Translations under genes and position numbers: made by a program | Source: Naasia sp. SYSU D00057 | GTDB lineage: Bacteria > Actinomycetota > Actinomycetes > Actinomycetales > Microbacteriaceae | Direction of reading: 5' to 3' | Length of the DNA: 64,000 bases | NCBI RefSeq assembly: GCF_017916505.1 | Contig: NZ_JAFMSZ010000002.1 | Location: 62,001 to 126,000, forward strand | In this document: positions 44,378 to 52,914 of the stretch, one piece after another | Numbering within the stretch: position 1 is the first letter of the stretch | Layout: every line of letters starts with the position of its first letter | The notes under the pieces: model-generated | What the model saw: only the letters and a program-made list of their open reading frames with translations | Databases searched by the model: none | Told to the model about the DNA's origin: nothing

Positions 44378-46411
44378 GTGGCACCGAAGAAGGTGAGGCG
44401 CGCTCCGCTGTGGGCGACGATCCTCCTGTCCGTACTCGGCTCCGCCGTGCTCGCAGGGCCCGCGGCGCCGGCGTTCGCGGTCTCCCCCGTCGAGTTCGGC
44501 GGCTCGGACGTCGTCGACCAGGCGGAGGTGCTGAGCGCGGCCCAGGAGTCCGAGGTGCAGGCCGCGCTCGACGATCTGCAGCAGAGCACCGGGGTCACCC
44601 TCCTCGTCGCGTACATCGACACCCCGACGCAGCCGTCCGATCTCGACGCGTGGCTCAACGAGGTCGCGGAACTCAACGGGCTCGGCGCCGACAACGCGCT
44701 CCTCGTCGTTGCGGTAGACGACCGTCAGTACCAGTTCACGCCCGGTTCGTCGGTACCCGGGACCGCGGAGCAGTTCGCCACCATTCGACAGGAGGACATC
44801 GTCCCCGCCCTCAGTCAGAGCGACTGGGCGGGCGGCGCGATCGGCGCCGCCGAGGGCCTTGCACGCGAGATCTCCGGCGAGGATCCCGCAGCCGGCGGGG
44901 CGGGCGGCTCGTCCGCGCCATCCTTCAACTTCCTGCCGACGCTGCTCATCCTCGGCGGCTTCGTGCTCGCCCTGATCCTCATCGTCCGCATCGCCCGGGC
45001 GCGCAAGAACCGGGAGGTGCGGAAGGGGCAGGAGCAGGACCAGAAGCAGCTCGACCTGCGCGCCGGGGCCCTGCTCGTCGAGCTCGACGACTCGCTCAAG
45101 ACCAGCGAGCAGGAGCTCGGCTTCGCCGAGGCCGAGTTCGGAGCGGAGCAGACGGCCCCGTTCCACGCGACGCTCGACTCCGCTCGCAGCAAGGTGCGCG
45201 AGGCGTTCCGCATCAAGCAGCGGCTCGACGACGCCGAGCCGGAGACGCCTGAGCAGCGGCGCGAGCTGACCGGGCAGATCATCGCCCTGTGCGAGCAGGC
45301 GGATCAGGAGCTCGACGCCCAGTCCGACGCGTTCGACGAGCTGCGGCAGCTGGGCCGCAATGCGCCGCAGGCGCTGCAGGCCATGACCACCGACGCCGAG
45401 CGGCTCGACGCCCGCGTCGCGGCGGCGGAGGCGACCCTCGCGTCGCTGCAGTCCCGCTACGACGAGGGCGCCCTCGCGAGCATCCGCGGCAACCCCGACC
45501 AGGCCCGCAAGCTGCTGGCGTTCGCAGCGGCGGAGGGCGGGCGCGCCGCGGAGAGCATCCGCGCCGGGAAGCCCGGTGCCGCCGCGGTGTCCGTGCGCAC
45601 CGCGCAGCAGTCGCTCGGCCAGGCGGCCCAGCTGCTCGACGCCGTCGACCGTGCCGGCAGCGAGCTGGAGCAGGCGCAGCGCCAGATCGCGGCGGCCGCC
45701 GCGGCCCTGCAGGAGGACCTCGACGAGGCCTCGCGGATGCGCCCCGAGGCGCGCGCCTCCGTCCCGGAGCTCGACGGCGTGGTGGCGGAGGCGCGGCGGA
45801 CCCTGTCCATCACGAGCGGAGCGGGGCGCGACCCGGTGGCAGCGCTCACGGCGATCACGGCGGCCGAGCAGCGCATCGACACCGCCCTCGCTCCCGCGCG
45901 GGAGCGGGCCCAGCGGGAGCAGCGCGCCCGTGCCGCACTGCAGCGGGCGCTTCCGTCCGCGGAGGCGCAGGTGAGCGCGGCCCGCGACTTCATCACCACC
46001 CGGCGCGGCGGAGTCGGCGCGGAGGCACGGACCCGCCTCGCGGAGGCCGAGCGCTACCTCGCCCAGGCCCACGGGAACGCGGCCGTCGATCCGGAGGCGG
46101 CGGTCGCCGCGGCGCAGTCCGCGTCCTCCCTCGCGGCCAGCGCGCTGAGCGTCGCCCAGACCGACGTCACCGACTTCTGGGGTACCGGCGGCGGCGGACC
46201 CACGACGACCGTCTACCGGGGCGGCGGGGGCGGCGACCTGACGAGCGCCATCCTCGGCGGCATCATCGGCAGCGCGCTCGGCGGCGGCCGGGGCGGTGGC
46301 TTCGGCGGGGGGTTCGGCGGCGGCGGCTTCCGCAGCGGCGGGGGCGGCTTCGGCGGTTCCCGCGGGTTCGGCGGCTCCGGTGGCCGCCGCAGCGGGGGCG
46401 GGCGCTTCTAG
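44378..46411 (+). CDS. Large TPM-domain (YgcG-like) membrane-anchored protein with coiled coils and Gly-rich tail
   Basis: 677 residues. A signal peptide (1-33, ending AFA) is followed by a TPM domain (about 40-170: VVDQAEVLSAAQESEVQAAL..TLLVAYIDTP..NALLVVAVDDRQYQF). One membrane helix follows (FLPTLLILGGFVLALILIV, about 184-203), then some 400 residues of alpha-helical, Ala/Gln/Glu-rich coiled coil. The last 60 residues are almost only Gly, Phe, Ser and Arg. Typical YgcG proteins are about 250-300 residues, so the cytosolic coiled-coil extension is large. It lies directly upstream of pspA, which suggests a joint membrane-stress role. Confidence 0.85.
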   Translation: MAPKKVRRAPLWATILLSVLGSAVLAGPAAPAFAVSPVEFGGSDVVDQAEVLSAAQESEVQAALDDLQQSTGVTLLVAYIDTPTQPSDLDAWLNEVAELNGLGADNALLVVAVDDRQYQFTPGSSVPGTAEQFATIRQEDIVPALSQSDWAGGAIGAAEGLAREISGEDPAAGGAGGSSAPSFNFLPTLLILGGFVLALILIVRIARARKNREVRKGQEQDQKQLDLRAGALLVELDDSLKTSEQELGFAEAEFGAEQTAPFHATLDSARSKVREAFRIKQRLDDAEPETPEQRRELTGQIIALCEQADQELDAQSDAFDELRQLGRNAPQALQAMTTDAERLDARVAAAEATLASLQSRYDEGALASIRGNPDQARKLLAFAAAEGGRAAESIRAGKPGAAAVSVRTAQQSLGQAAQLLDAVDRAGSELEQAQRQIAAAAAALQEDLDEASRMRPEARASVPELDGVVAEARRTLSITSGAGRDPVAALTAITAAEQRIDTALAPARERAQREQRARAALQRALPSAEAQVSAARDFITTRRGGVGAEARTRLAEAERYLAQAHGNAAVDPEAAVAAAQSASSLAASALSVAQTDVTDFWGTGGGGPTTTVYRGGGGGDLTSAILGGIIGSALGGGRGGGFGGGFGGGGFRSGGGGFGGSRGFGGSGGRRSGGGRF

Positions 46412-46462
46412 CCCGGGAACCTCCGAGAAGGACCGAGTACATCAACTGAAAGAGAGGAAGAC

Positions 46463-47206
46463 ATGGCGAAGCAGACCATCTTCGGCCGGATCGCGAACCT
46501 CGCGCGGGCCAACATCAACGCTCTGATCGACCAGGCGGAGGACCCGCAGCTGATGCTCGACCAGCTGGTCCGCGACTACACGGGCAGCATCGCGGAGGCG
46601 GAGAACGCGATCGCGCAGACGATCGGAAACCTCCGTCTGCTCGAGGACGACTACCGCGAGGATGTCGAGAGCGCCCAGGAGTGGGGTCGCAAGGCGCTCG
46701 CCGCCAGCCAGAAGGCCGACGAGATGCGCGCCTCCGGCGACACCGCGTCCGCGGACAAGTTCGACGCTCTGGCCCGGGTCGCGCTGACCCGGCAGATGCA
46801 GTCCGAGAACGAGGCGAAGAGCGCCGAGCCGAGCATCGCGTCGCAGACCGAGGTCGTCGAGAAGCTGAAGGCCGGCCTCGAGAAGATGCGGCAGAAGCTC
46901 GGCGAGCTCACCGCGAAGCGGAACGAGCTGGTCGCCCGGCAGAAGACCGTCGAGGCGCAGGCCACCGTGCACGACGCCATCAAGTCGATCGACATCATGG
47001 ACTCGACGAGCGAGGTGAGCCGCTTCGAGGAGAAGATCCGCCGCGAGGAGGCCCGCGTCCGCGGTCAGCAGGAGCTCGCCGCGTCGAGCCTCGACGCTCA
47101 GTTCGAGCAGCTCGAGGACGTCGGCGAGCTGACCGAGGTCGAGGCGCGCCTCGCCGCCCTCAAGGCCGGCGGCGGTGCACCGAAGGCGGTCACGTCCGGC
47201 AGCTGA
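46463..47206 (+). CDS. pspA: PspA/IM30-family membrane-stress protein
   Basis: 247 residues, nearly all coiled coil. The N-terminus MAKQTIFGRIANLARANINALIDQAEDPQLML contains the amphipathic helix of ESCRT-III-like PspA/Vipp1 proteins. The body continues to LEDVGELTEVEARLAALKAG. The ribosome site AGAGAGGAAG is 5 bases before the ATG. It follows the TPM-domain gene by 51 bases and ends at a clear terminator, so the two form a likely operon that repairs or stabilises the membrane. Confidence 0.92.
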   Translation: MAKQTIFGRIANLARANINALIDQAEDPQLMLDQLVRDYTGSIAEAENAIAQTIGNLRLLEDDYREDVESAQEWGRKALAASQKADEMRASGDTASADKFDALARVALTRQMQSENEAKSAEPSIASQTEVVEKLKAGLEKMRQKLGELTAKRNELVARQKTVEAQATVHDAIKSIDIMDSTSEVSRFEEKIRREEARVRGQQELAASSLDAQFEQLEDVGELTEVEARLAALKAGGGAPKAVTSGS

Positions 47207-47225
47207 GCCGTCAGCAGCACAGAGG

Positions 47226-47253
47226 GGGCGGGGCTTCGGCTCCGCCCTTTCTG
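47226..47253 (+). terminator. Rho-independent terminator of the TPM-pspA operon
   Basis: A 9-bp stem (47226-47234 with 47239-47247, one G-U pair) closed by a TTCG tetraloop is followed by TTTCT. It lies 20 bases after the pspA stop. Confidence 0.85.
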
Positions 47254-47287
47254 GGTGTCCCCACCCTCGGGTGAGGCGCGGCCGGCC

Positions 47288-48538
47288 CTACGAGGCGACG
47301 ACGCGCGGGTCGTAGCCCTCCCGGCGGAGGGTCTCGACGACGAGGGCCGCGTGGTCGCGGCCGCGGGTCTCGACGCTCACCTCGAGCTCCACCTCGCTGA
47401 TCTGCAGGCCCTTGCCGTGGCGCGTGTGCAGCACCTCGACGACGTTCGCGTTCGCGTCCGCGATGAGCCGGGAGATCACGGCGAGCTGGCCCGGCCGGTC
47501 GGGCAGCCCGATGCGCAGCGTCAGGTAGCGGTCGGACGCTGCGAGGCCGCGGCTGATCACGCGCTCCATCATGAGCGGGTCGATGTTGCCGCCCGAGAGG
47601 ATCACGACCGTCTTGCCGAGGCCCGGTCCGAGCTTGCCGGCGAGGATCGCGGCGACGCCGACGGCCCCGGCCGGCTCCACGACCAGCTTCGCTCGCTCGA
47701 GCAGCACGACGAGCGCCTGGGCCATCTCGTCGTCGGAGACGGTGACGACGTCGTCGACGGCGGTCCGGATGATCTCGAAGTTGAGGGCACCGGGACGCGA
47801 CACCGCGATGCCGTCGGCGATCGTGGCCGCGATCTCGATCGACACGGGCTCCCCCGCCTGGATCGACGCGGGATAGGGCGCGGCGTTCTCGGCCTGCACC
47901 CCGATGATGCGCACCGGCCGTCCGGCCTTCTGCTTGATGGCGCTGGCGACGCCGGCGATCAGGCCGCCGCCGCCGATCGGCACGAGGACGGTCTCGACGT
48001 CCGGCACCTCGTCGAGGATCTCGAGCCCGAGGGTCCCCTGACCGGTGACCACGTCGTGGTGGTCGAACGGCGGGATCAGCACCGCGCCGGTCTTCTGCGA
48101 GTACTCGGCGGCGGCGCGCAGCGGCTCGTCCACGGTGTGACCCTGCAGGATCACCTCCGCGCCGTAGGAGCGGGTCGCCTGCAGCTTCGGCAGGGGGACG
48201 CCGATCGGCATGAAGATCGTGGCGCGGATGCCGAGCTCGCGGGCGGCGAGGGCGACTCCCTGGGCGTGGTTGCCGGCGGACGCCGCGACGACGCCCTGCT
48301 TCCGCTCCTCCGGCGTGAGGCGGGACAGGCGGTAGTACGCGCCGCGGATCTTGTACGAACCGGTGCGCTGCAGGTTCTCGCACTTCAGGTGCACCTCGGT
48401 GCCGAGCACCCCGGACAGGAAGTGGGAGTCCTGCATCGGCGTGCGCTCGGCGACGGCGGCGACCGCCTCCCGGGCACGCTCGAAGTCGGCGAGAGAGGGC
48501 CCGGCGAAGGCGGTGGCGACGGGCGTGGTGTCAGGCAT
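47288..48538 (-). CDS. ilvA: Threonine ammonia-lyase (threonine deaminase) with ACT domain
   Basis: 416-residue PLP enzyme converting threonine to 2-oxobutanoate, first step of isoleucine synthesis. The PLP lysine is in RTGSYKIRGAYYRLS (about 66). The Gly-rich phosphate loop is VPIGGGGLIAGVA and ASAGNHAQGVALAA is also conserved. The C-terminal 80 residues form one ACT domain (LTLRIGLPDRPGQLAVISRLIADANANVVEV). The single ACT makes it shorter than the two-ACT E. coli IlvA (about 514). The start overlaps the AI-2E-family gene by 8 bases. Confidence 0.93.
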   Translation of the reverse strand: MPDTTPVATAFAGPSLADFERAREAVAAVAERTPMQDSHFLSGVLGTEVHLKCENLQRTGSYKIRGAYYRLSRLTPEERKQGVVAASAGNHAQGVALAARELGIRATIFMPIGVPLPKLQATRSYGAEVILQGHTVDEPLRAAAEYSQKTGAVLIPPFDHHDVVTGQGTLGLEILDEVPDVETVLVPIGGGGLIAGVASAIKQKAGRPVRIIGVQAENAAPYPASIQAGEPVSIEIAATIADGIAVSRPGALNFEIIRTAVDDVVTVSDDEMAQALVVLLERAKLVVEPAGAVGVAAILAGKLGPGLGKTVVILSGGNIDPLMMERVISRGLAASDRYLTLRIGLPDRPGQLAVISRLIADANANVVEVLHTRHGKGLQISEVELEVSVETRGRDHAALVVETLRREGYDPRVVAS

Positions 48539-49769
48539 CCGGTACGACGTCCTCCAGTTGCGGCTTCGGGTTCACCCGCCAGGTTCCCTGGGCGATGTAC
48601 TTGGCCATCACGTTCAGCGTGGCCACGACGGGCACGGCGAACAGCGTTCCCGGCAGACCGCCGAGGATACCGCCGGCGACGACCGCGAGGACGACGGCGA
48701 GCGGGTGGACCTTCACCGCGGTGCCCATGATGAGCGGCTGCAGCACGTGCCCCTCGATCTGCTGCACGAGCAGGACGATGCCGAGCATGATCAGCGCGGG
48801 CACGGCGCCGTTGTAGACGAGCACGATGAACACGGCCAGGGCGCCCGTGACGACCGCGCCGACGACCGGGATGAACGAGCCGAGGAAGACGAGCACCGCG
48901 ATCGGGATGGCGAGGGGCGCCTGCAGGAAGAAGGCGCCGAGCCCGATGCCGACGGCGTCGATGAACGCGACGAGGATCTGGACGCGCACGAAGTTGCCGA
49001 GCGTGTGCCAGCCGGCCCGGCCGGCCCCGTCGATCGCCGGGCGGGCCCGCCGCGGGAACAGCCGGACGATCCAGTGCCAGATGCCGCGGCCGTCGATCAG
49101 CAGGAACAGGGTGCTGAAGAGCACGAGCAGGAAGCCGGCCAGCACGTGGCCGAGGGTGGTGCCGACCGAGAGCGCGCCGGTCAGCAGGACGCCGTTGTCC
49201 TGCTGCAGGCTCTGCACGCCCTGGTCGATCCACTCGTTGAGCTGCGCCTCGCTGATCTGGAAGGGCGAGTCGCGGAGGAAGCCCTGGAACTGCTCGTAGG
49301 ACTCGAGGCTCTGCCTCCGGAGGTCGTCGAATCCGCGGATCACCTGGGTGACGACGAGGTAGATGAGTCCGCCGACGGCGACCAGCGTGCCGATCTCGGC
49401 GAGCGCGATCGCGAGCCAGCGCGGCCAGCGGTGGCGGACGAGGAAGTGCACGAGAGGCACGAGCAGGGCGGCGACGAGCACCGAGATCAGCAGCGGGATG
49501 ATGATCTCGCGCAGCTGGATGACGAGGAAGATGACCACGGCGACCATCGCCGCGATCACGAGGAAGCGCCACGACCACGCCGCCGCGATGCGGAGCCCCG
49601 GGGGCACCGAGTCGTCGCGGTCCGCCCGGTTGCCCGCGACGAGGTGACTCTCGGGCCGGGCCGCTCGCGCCGCTGGGGCCTGCTGCTCGATCGTGCTCTT
49701 CTGCTTGCCGTCCTGCAGCGCGACCGTCGGCTCGCCCGAGGACGGCTGCCGCTTGCGTCCGAGTGCCAT
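48531..49769 (-). CDS. AI-2E-family membrane transporter
   Basis: 412 residues with about eight membrane segments. The N-terminal 45 residues are polar. Family segments are LLISVLVAALLVPLVHFLVRH, FLGSFIPVVGAVVTGALAVFIVLVYNG and IEGHVLQPLIMGTAVKVHPLAVVLAVVAGG, the conserved C-terminal block. The name comes from E. coli TqsA; most members export unknown compounds or ions. It overlaps ilvA by 8 bases. A leaderless-type promoter abuts the ATG. Confidence 0.9.
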   Translation of the reverse strand: MALGRKRQPSSGEPTVALQDGKQKSTIEQQAPAARAARPESHLVAGNRADRDDSVPPGLRIAAAWSWRFLVIAAMVAVVIFLVIQLREIIIPLLISVLVAALLVPLVHFLVRHRWPRWLAIALAEIGTLVAVGGLIYLVVTQVIRGFDDLRRQSLESYEQFQGFLRDSPFQISEAQLNEWIDQGVQSLQQDNGVLLTGALSVGTTLGHVLAGFLLVLFSTLFLLIDGRGIWHWIVRLFPRRARPAIDGAGRAGWHTLGNFVRVQILVAFIDAVGIGLGAFFLQAPLAIPIAVLVFLGSFIPVVGAVVTGALAVFIVLVYNGAVPALIMLGIVLLVQQIEGHVLQPLIMGTAVKVHPLAVVLAVVAGGILGGLPGTLFAVPVVATLNVMAKYIAQGTWRVNPKPQLEDVVPDA

Positions 49770-49775
49770 TGCGCC

Positions 49776-49781
49776 AGTCTA
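49776..49781 (-). promoter_or_regulatory. -10 box of a leaderless-type promoter (AI-2E-family gene, ilvA)
   Basis: On the minus strand TAGACT ends 6 bases before the ATG at 49769. Confidence 0.6.
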
Positions 49782-49842
49782 GGGATGCCGGGGCGGGCCG
49801 CTCAGGGCTTGCCCGCGCCGCTGCGCTGTCGGAGGCCGGCGC

Positions 49843-49848
49843 TAGGGT
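49843..49848 (+). promoter_or_regulatory. -10 box of a leaderless-type promoter (YcaQ-like gene)
   Basis: TAGGGT ends 6 bases before the GTG at 49855. Confidence 0.55.
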
Positions 49849-49854
49849 CGGACC

Positions 49855-51060
49855 GTGGAGACGATGAGCGCCGCTCAGGCCCGGCGTGTGGCTCTCGCCG
49901 CCCAGGGCTTCGGCCGCCCCCAGCCGGGCTCAGTCGGCACGCGGCAGCTCAACGGGCTGATCGCGCGGCTCGGCCTGCTGCAGATCGACTCCGTCAACGT
50001 GTTCGAGCGCAGCCACTACCTGCCGGTGTTCGCCCGGCTCGGCGGCTACGACCGCACCCTGCTCGACCGGCTGCTGTTCACGCCCGGCAGGGGCTACATC
50101 GAGTACCTCGCGCACGTCGCGTGCTTCATCCCCGTCGACGCATGGCCGCTGTTCCGCTGGCGCATGCAGGCATACCGCGAGAAGCATGCGACCGCGCCAT
50201 GGGTGCAGGCCAACGGGGAGATGCTCGACTGGCTGCGCGCCGAGCTCGCCGAGAAGGGCCCGATGGCCGCGAGCGAGATCGAGCACGACGCGAACGTGCG
50301 GCGGGGGCCCTGGTGGGGCTGGTCGGACGTGAAGGAGGGCCTCGAGTACCTCTTCTGGTGGGGTGAGGTGGTCAGCGCGGGCCGGTCCCGCTTCGAGCGG
50401 CGATACGCGCTCGCGGAGCACGTTCTTCCCGCCGCCGTCCTCGACCGCGAGGTGCCGCGCGAGGAGGCCCACCGGGAGCTGCTGCGCCGCGCGTCCGTCG
50501 CGCTCGGGGTCGGCACCGCCCGCGACCTCGCCGACTACTACCGGCTCAAGGGTCCGGAGGTGCGGTCCGCCCTGCGCGACCTGGAGGACGAGGGCGAGCT
50601 CGTCCCCGTCGACGTCCGCGGGTGGGAGCGGGACGGCCGAGCGGCCCCCGCGTGGCGGCACCGCGACGCGCGGGTCCCGCGCCGGATGGACGCGGCGGCC
50701 CTGCTGTCGCCGTTCGATCCGGTCGTGTGGGAGCGCAGCCGCACCGAGCGCATGTTCGGCTTCCACTACCGCATCGAGATCTACACTCCGGCCCCCCAGC
50801 GCCGGTTCGGCTACTACGTCCTCCCCGTCCTCATCGGCGACGAGCTGGTGGGCCGGCTCGACCTCAAGAGCGACCGGCAGGCGGGCGTGCTCCGCGTGCA
50901 GGCCGCCTGGTCGGAGGACGGGCTCGCGGAACCCGCGGCCGACCGCATCGCCGCGCTGCTCGCCGACGCCGCCGCCTGGCAGGGGCTCGGCGACGTGGTG
51001 GTCGAGCCGCGCGGCACCCTCGCGCCGGTCCTCGCCGCCGCCGTCGCCTCCGCCGCCTGA
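49855..51060 (+). CDS. Winged-helix DNA glycosylase-like protein (YcaQ/AlkX family)
   Basis: 401 residues of the HTH_42/DUF1006 family. The N-terminal LIARLGLLQIDSVNVFERSHYLPVFARLG contains the QxD motif (Gln and Asp in LLQIDSV) that is catalytic in E. coli YcaQ and Streptomyces AlkX. Three winged-helix modules follow, and the C-terminal strand-rich part has FDPVVWERSRTERMFGFHYRIE and YYVLPVLIGDELVGRLDLKSDR. It probably unhooks DNA interstrand crosslinks or removes alkylated bases. It stands alone with its own promoter. Confidence 0.87.
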   Translation: METMSAAQARRVALAAQGFGRPQPGSVGTRQLNGLIARLGLLQIDSVNVFERSHYLPVFARLGGYDRTLLDRLLFTPGRGYIEYLAHVACFIPVDAWPLFRWRMQAYREKHATAPWVQANGEMLDWLRAELAEKGPMAASEIEHDANVRRGPWWGWSDVKEGLEYLFWWGEVVSAGRSRFERRYALAEHVLPAAVLDREVPREEAHRELLRRASVALGVGTARDLADYYRLKGPEVRSALRDLEDEGELVPVDVRGWERDGRAAPAWRHRDARVPRRMDAAALLSPFDPVVWERSRTERMFGFHYRIEIYTPAPQRRFGYYVLPVLIGDELVGRLDLKSDRQAGVLRVQAAWSEDGLAEPAADRIAALLADAAAWQGLGDVVVEPRGTLAPVLAAAVASAA

Positions 51061-51137
51061 CCGGGGAGAACCGCAACCGCCGGTGCAAAACGCAACCGGG
51101 GAGCGTTGCGGATTGCGCCGGACGTCGCGTTTCGCCG

Positions 51138-52019
51138 CTAGAAGCTGCCGCCCATCCGCTCGAGGCGGGCCACGCGCTCCGCGATCGGCGGGTGCGTGCT
51201 GAACAGGCGCTCCAGGGCGCCGGGCTTGAGCGGGTCGGCGATCCAGAGGTGGGCCATCGACGAGTTCTGGCGGCGCAGCGGCCTCCCGTACGCCTCGAGC
51301 TTCTCGAGCGCGTTGGCGAGGGCGTCCGGGTGGCGGGTGGTCAGGGCGCCGGTGGCGTCGGCGAGGTACTCGCGCTGGCGGGAGATCGCCATCTGCACGA
51401 GGGTCGCGACGAGCGGCGCGACGATCATCGCGACCAGCCCGAAGACGAGCACGATCGGGTTCGAGTTGCGGCCACGGCCGAAGAACGCCATCCGCAGCAG
51501 GATGTCGGAGAGGATGCCGACCGCGACGACGAGCCCGTAGACGACGAGCGAGACGCGGATGTCGTAGTTGCGGACGTGCCCCAGCTCGTGTGCCATGACG
51601 CCCTCGAGCTCGTCGTCGTCGAGCAGCTCCAGCAGGCCGGTCGTCGCGGCGACCACGGCGTGCTGCGGATCCCGGCCGGTGGCGAACGCGTTCGGCGCGG
51701 GGTCCGGCACGATGTAGACCTTCGGCATCGGCGTGCCGGTCGCGATCGAGAGGTTCTCGACGATCCGGTACAGGCGCGGCTCGTCCGCCTTCTGGATCGG
51801 CCCGATCGCTCCGCTCATCGCGATGGCCTGCCGGTCGGCGAGGAAGTACTGGAAGGCGGCGAACAGGAGGGCGCCGACCACGACGAACACCGTGATGGAG
51901 TAGTCGCCCGGCCGCCCGTAGGCGTAGTTCGCGAGCAGGCCGAGTCCGCCGATGAGCAGGACGAAGAACAGCAGGATCAGGACCGTGTTGCGCTTGTTGC
52001 GCGCGATCGCTCGGTACAC
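51138..52019 (-). CDS. htpX: M48-family membrane zinc metalloprotease (HtpX-like)
   Basis: 293 residues with two N-terminal membrane segments (about 12-50) and two internal ones. The zinc site HELGH is in LEGVMAHELGHVRNYDIR (about 142-146). The third ligand Glu lies in REYLADATGALTTRHPDAL. The C-terminal STHPPIAERVARLERM is the usual family end. It degrades misfolded membrane proteins. It follows the lemA gene by 29 bases; a LemA-HtpX pair is common, and they are probably co-expressed. Confidence 0.93.
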   Translation of the reverse strand: MYRAIARNKRNTVLILLFFVLLIGGLGLLANYAYGRPGDYSITVFVVVGALLFAAFQYFLADRQAIAMSGAIGPIQKADEPRLYRIVENLSIATGTPMPKVYIVPDPAPNAFATGRDPQHAVVAATTGLLELLDDDELEGVMAHELGHVRNYDIRVSLVVYGLVVAVGILSDILLRMAFFGRGRNSNPIVLVFGLVAMIVAPLVATLVQMAISRQREYLADATGALTTRHPDALANALEKLEAYGRPLRRQNSSMAHLWIADPLKPGALERLFSTHPPIAERVARLERMGGSF

Positions 52020-52048
52020 GACGACCTACCGGCCGCGACGCTGCGGGG

Positions 52049-52615
52049 TCAGAACTGGACCCGCGGCGGCTCTGCGATCGCCGCCGGCTCGGTCACCTCG
52101 AAGAACTCGCGCTCGCGGAACCCGAGGGAGCGCGCGAACAGGTTGTTCGGGAAGATCTTGATCTTCGTGTTCAGCTCGCGGACGCCGCCGTTGAAGAAGC
52201 GGCGCGACGCCTGGATCTTGTCCTCGGTGTCGACCAGCTCGCTCTGCAGCTGGAGGAAGTTCTGGCTCGCCTGCAGCTGCGGATACGCCTCCGCCACGGC
52301 GAAGATGCTCTTCAGCGCGGCCTGCATGTGGTTCTCGGCGGCGGACGCCTCGCCCGGCGTCGATGCGCTCAGCGTCTCCGCCCGCGCACGCGTCACATCC
52401 TCGAAGACCCCGCGCTCGTGAGCCGCGTATCCCTTCACCGACTGGATGAGGTTGGGGATCAGGTCGGCCCGACGTTTCAGCTGCACCGTGATGTCGCTCC
52501 ACGCCTCGTCGACCCGCACCCCGAGGCTCACCAGCGAGTTGTAGGTGGCCCAGAGGTAGATGCCGACGATGAGGACGAGCGCGACCACGATGAGAATCGG
52601 GATCAGGATTTCCAT
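52049..52615 (-). CDS. lemA: LemA-family protein
   Basis: 188 residues. One N-terminal membrane helix (ILIPILIVVALVLIVGIYLW) is followed by a four-helix extracytoplasmic or cytoplasmic bundle with the family motifs VDEAWSDITVQLKRRADLIPNL and the C-terminal NTKIKIFPNNLFARSLGF and FFEV. The ATG at 52615 sits 7 bases after TATAGT. It precedes htpX. Biochemical function unknown; often linked to membrane quality control. Confidence 0.92.
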   Translation of the reverse strand: MEILIPILIVVALVLIVGIYLWATYNSLVSLGVRVDEAWSDITVQLKRRADLIPNLIQSVKGYAAHERGVFEDVTRARAETLSASTPGEASAAENHMQAALKSIFAVAEAYPQLQASQNFLQLQSELVDTEDKIQASRRFFNGGVRELNTKIKIFPNNLFARSLGFREREFFEVTEPAAIAEPPRVQF

Positions 52616-52622
52616 GAGCGTC

Positions 52623-52628
52623 ACTATA
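52623..52628 (-). promoter_or_regulatory. -10 box of a leaderless-type promoter (lemA-htpX)
   Basis: On the minus strand TATAGT ends 7 bases before the ATG at 52615. Confidence 0.6.
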
Positions 52629-52719
52629 GCGACGCTCACTTCTGCGGCCCCCGACTCTCAGGGGCCGCGCGGCCAGTGCGCGGCGGGCCCGCAACCCCGG
52701 CGATGAGGCGCGGTGCGAT

Positions 52720-52834
52720 CCACCGAGTGCGCCTCGCAGCACCGAGTGCGCCCGTTGCACCGGGTGCACTCGGTGCTTCAGGGAGCACTCGGTGGATGCA
52801 GAAAGCGACCGTCCTGCGGACGATCGCTTTCTGC
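52720..52834. repeat. Intergenic array E (CACCGAGTGC core) plus hairpin
   Basis: CACCGAGTGC occurs at 52721 and 52740 (19 bp apart) and is followed by the inverse GCACTCGGTG at 52766 and 52785 (19 bp apart). The layout matches arrays A-D but the core is unrelated. A further near-perfect hairpin (52798-52834, GCAGAAAGCGA pairing with TCGCTTTCTGC) abuts the 3' end of the tRNA gene and may terminate it. Confidence 0.7.
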
Positions 52835-52835
52835 G

Positions 52836-52909
52836 TACCCCCGGTGGGGTTCGAACCCACACTCGGACGATTTTAAGTCGTCTGCCTCTGCCGGTTGGGC
52901 TACGGGGGC
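52836..52909 (-). tRNA. tRNA-Leu(UAA), short variable arm
   Basis: 74 bases. The 7-bp acceptor stem begins GCCCCCG and pairs with CGGGGGT (first pair G-U). The D arm follows, then an anticodon stem GACGA/TCGTC with loop CTTAAAA (anticodon UAA, decoding the rare leucine codon UUA). The T arm is GTGGG-TTCGAAC-CCCAC. CCA is not encoded. The variable region is only about 5 bases, whereas leucine tRNAs normally have a long one. The amino-acid assignment rests on the anticodon. Confidence 0.85.
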
Positions 52910-52914
52910 GGACG

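Noticed and set aside
51061-51137. Another member of the TCAGCAGGCA array family between the YcaQ-like gene and htpX
   Set aside because: The repeats there (CGCAACC, CCGGGGAG) are short, have a different core and no clear 20-bp period.
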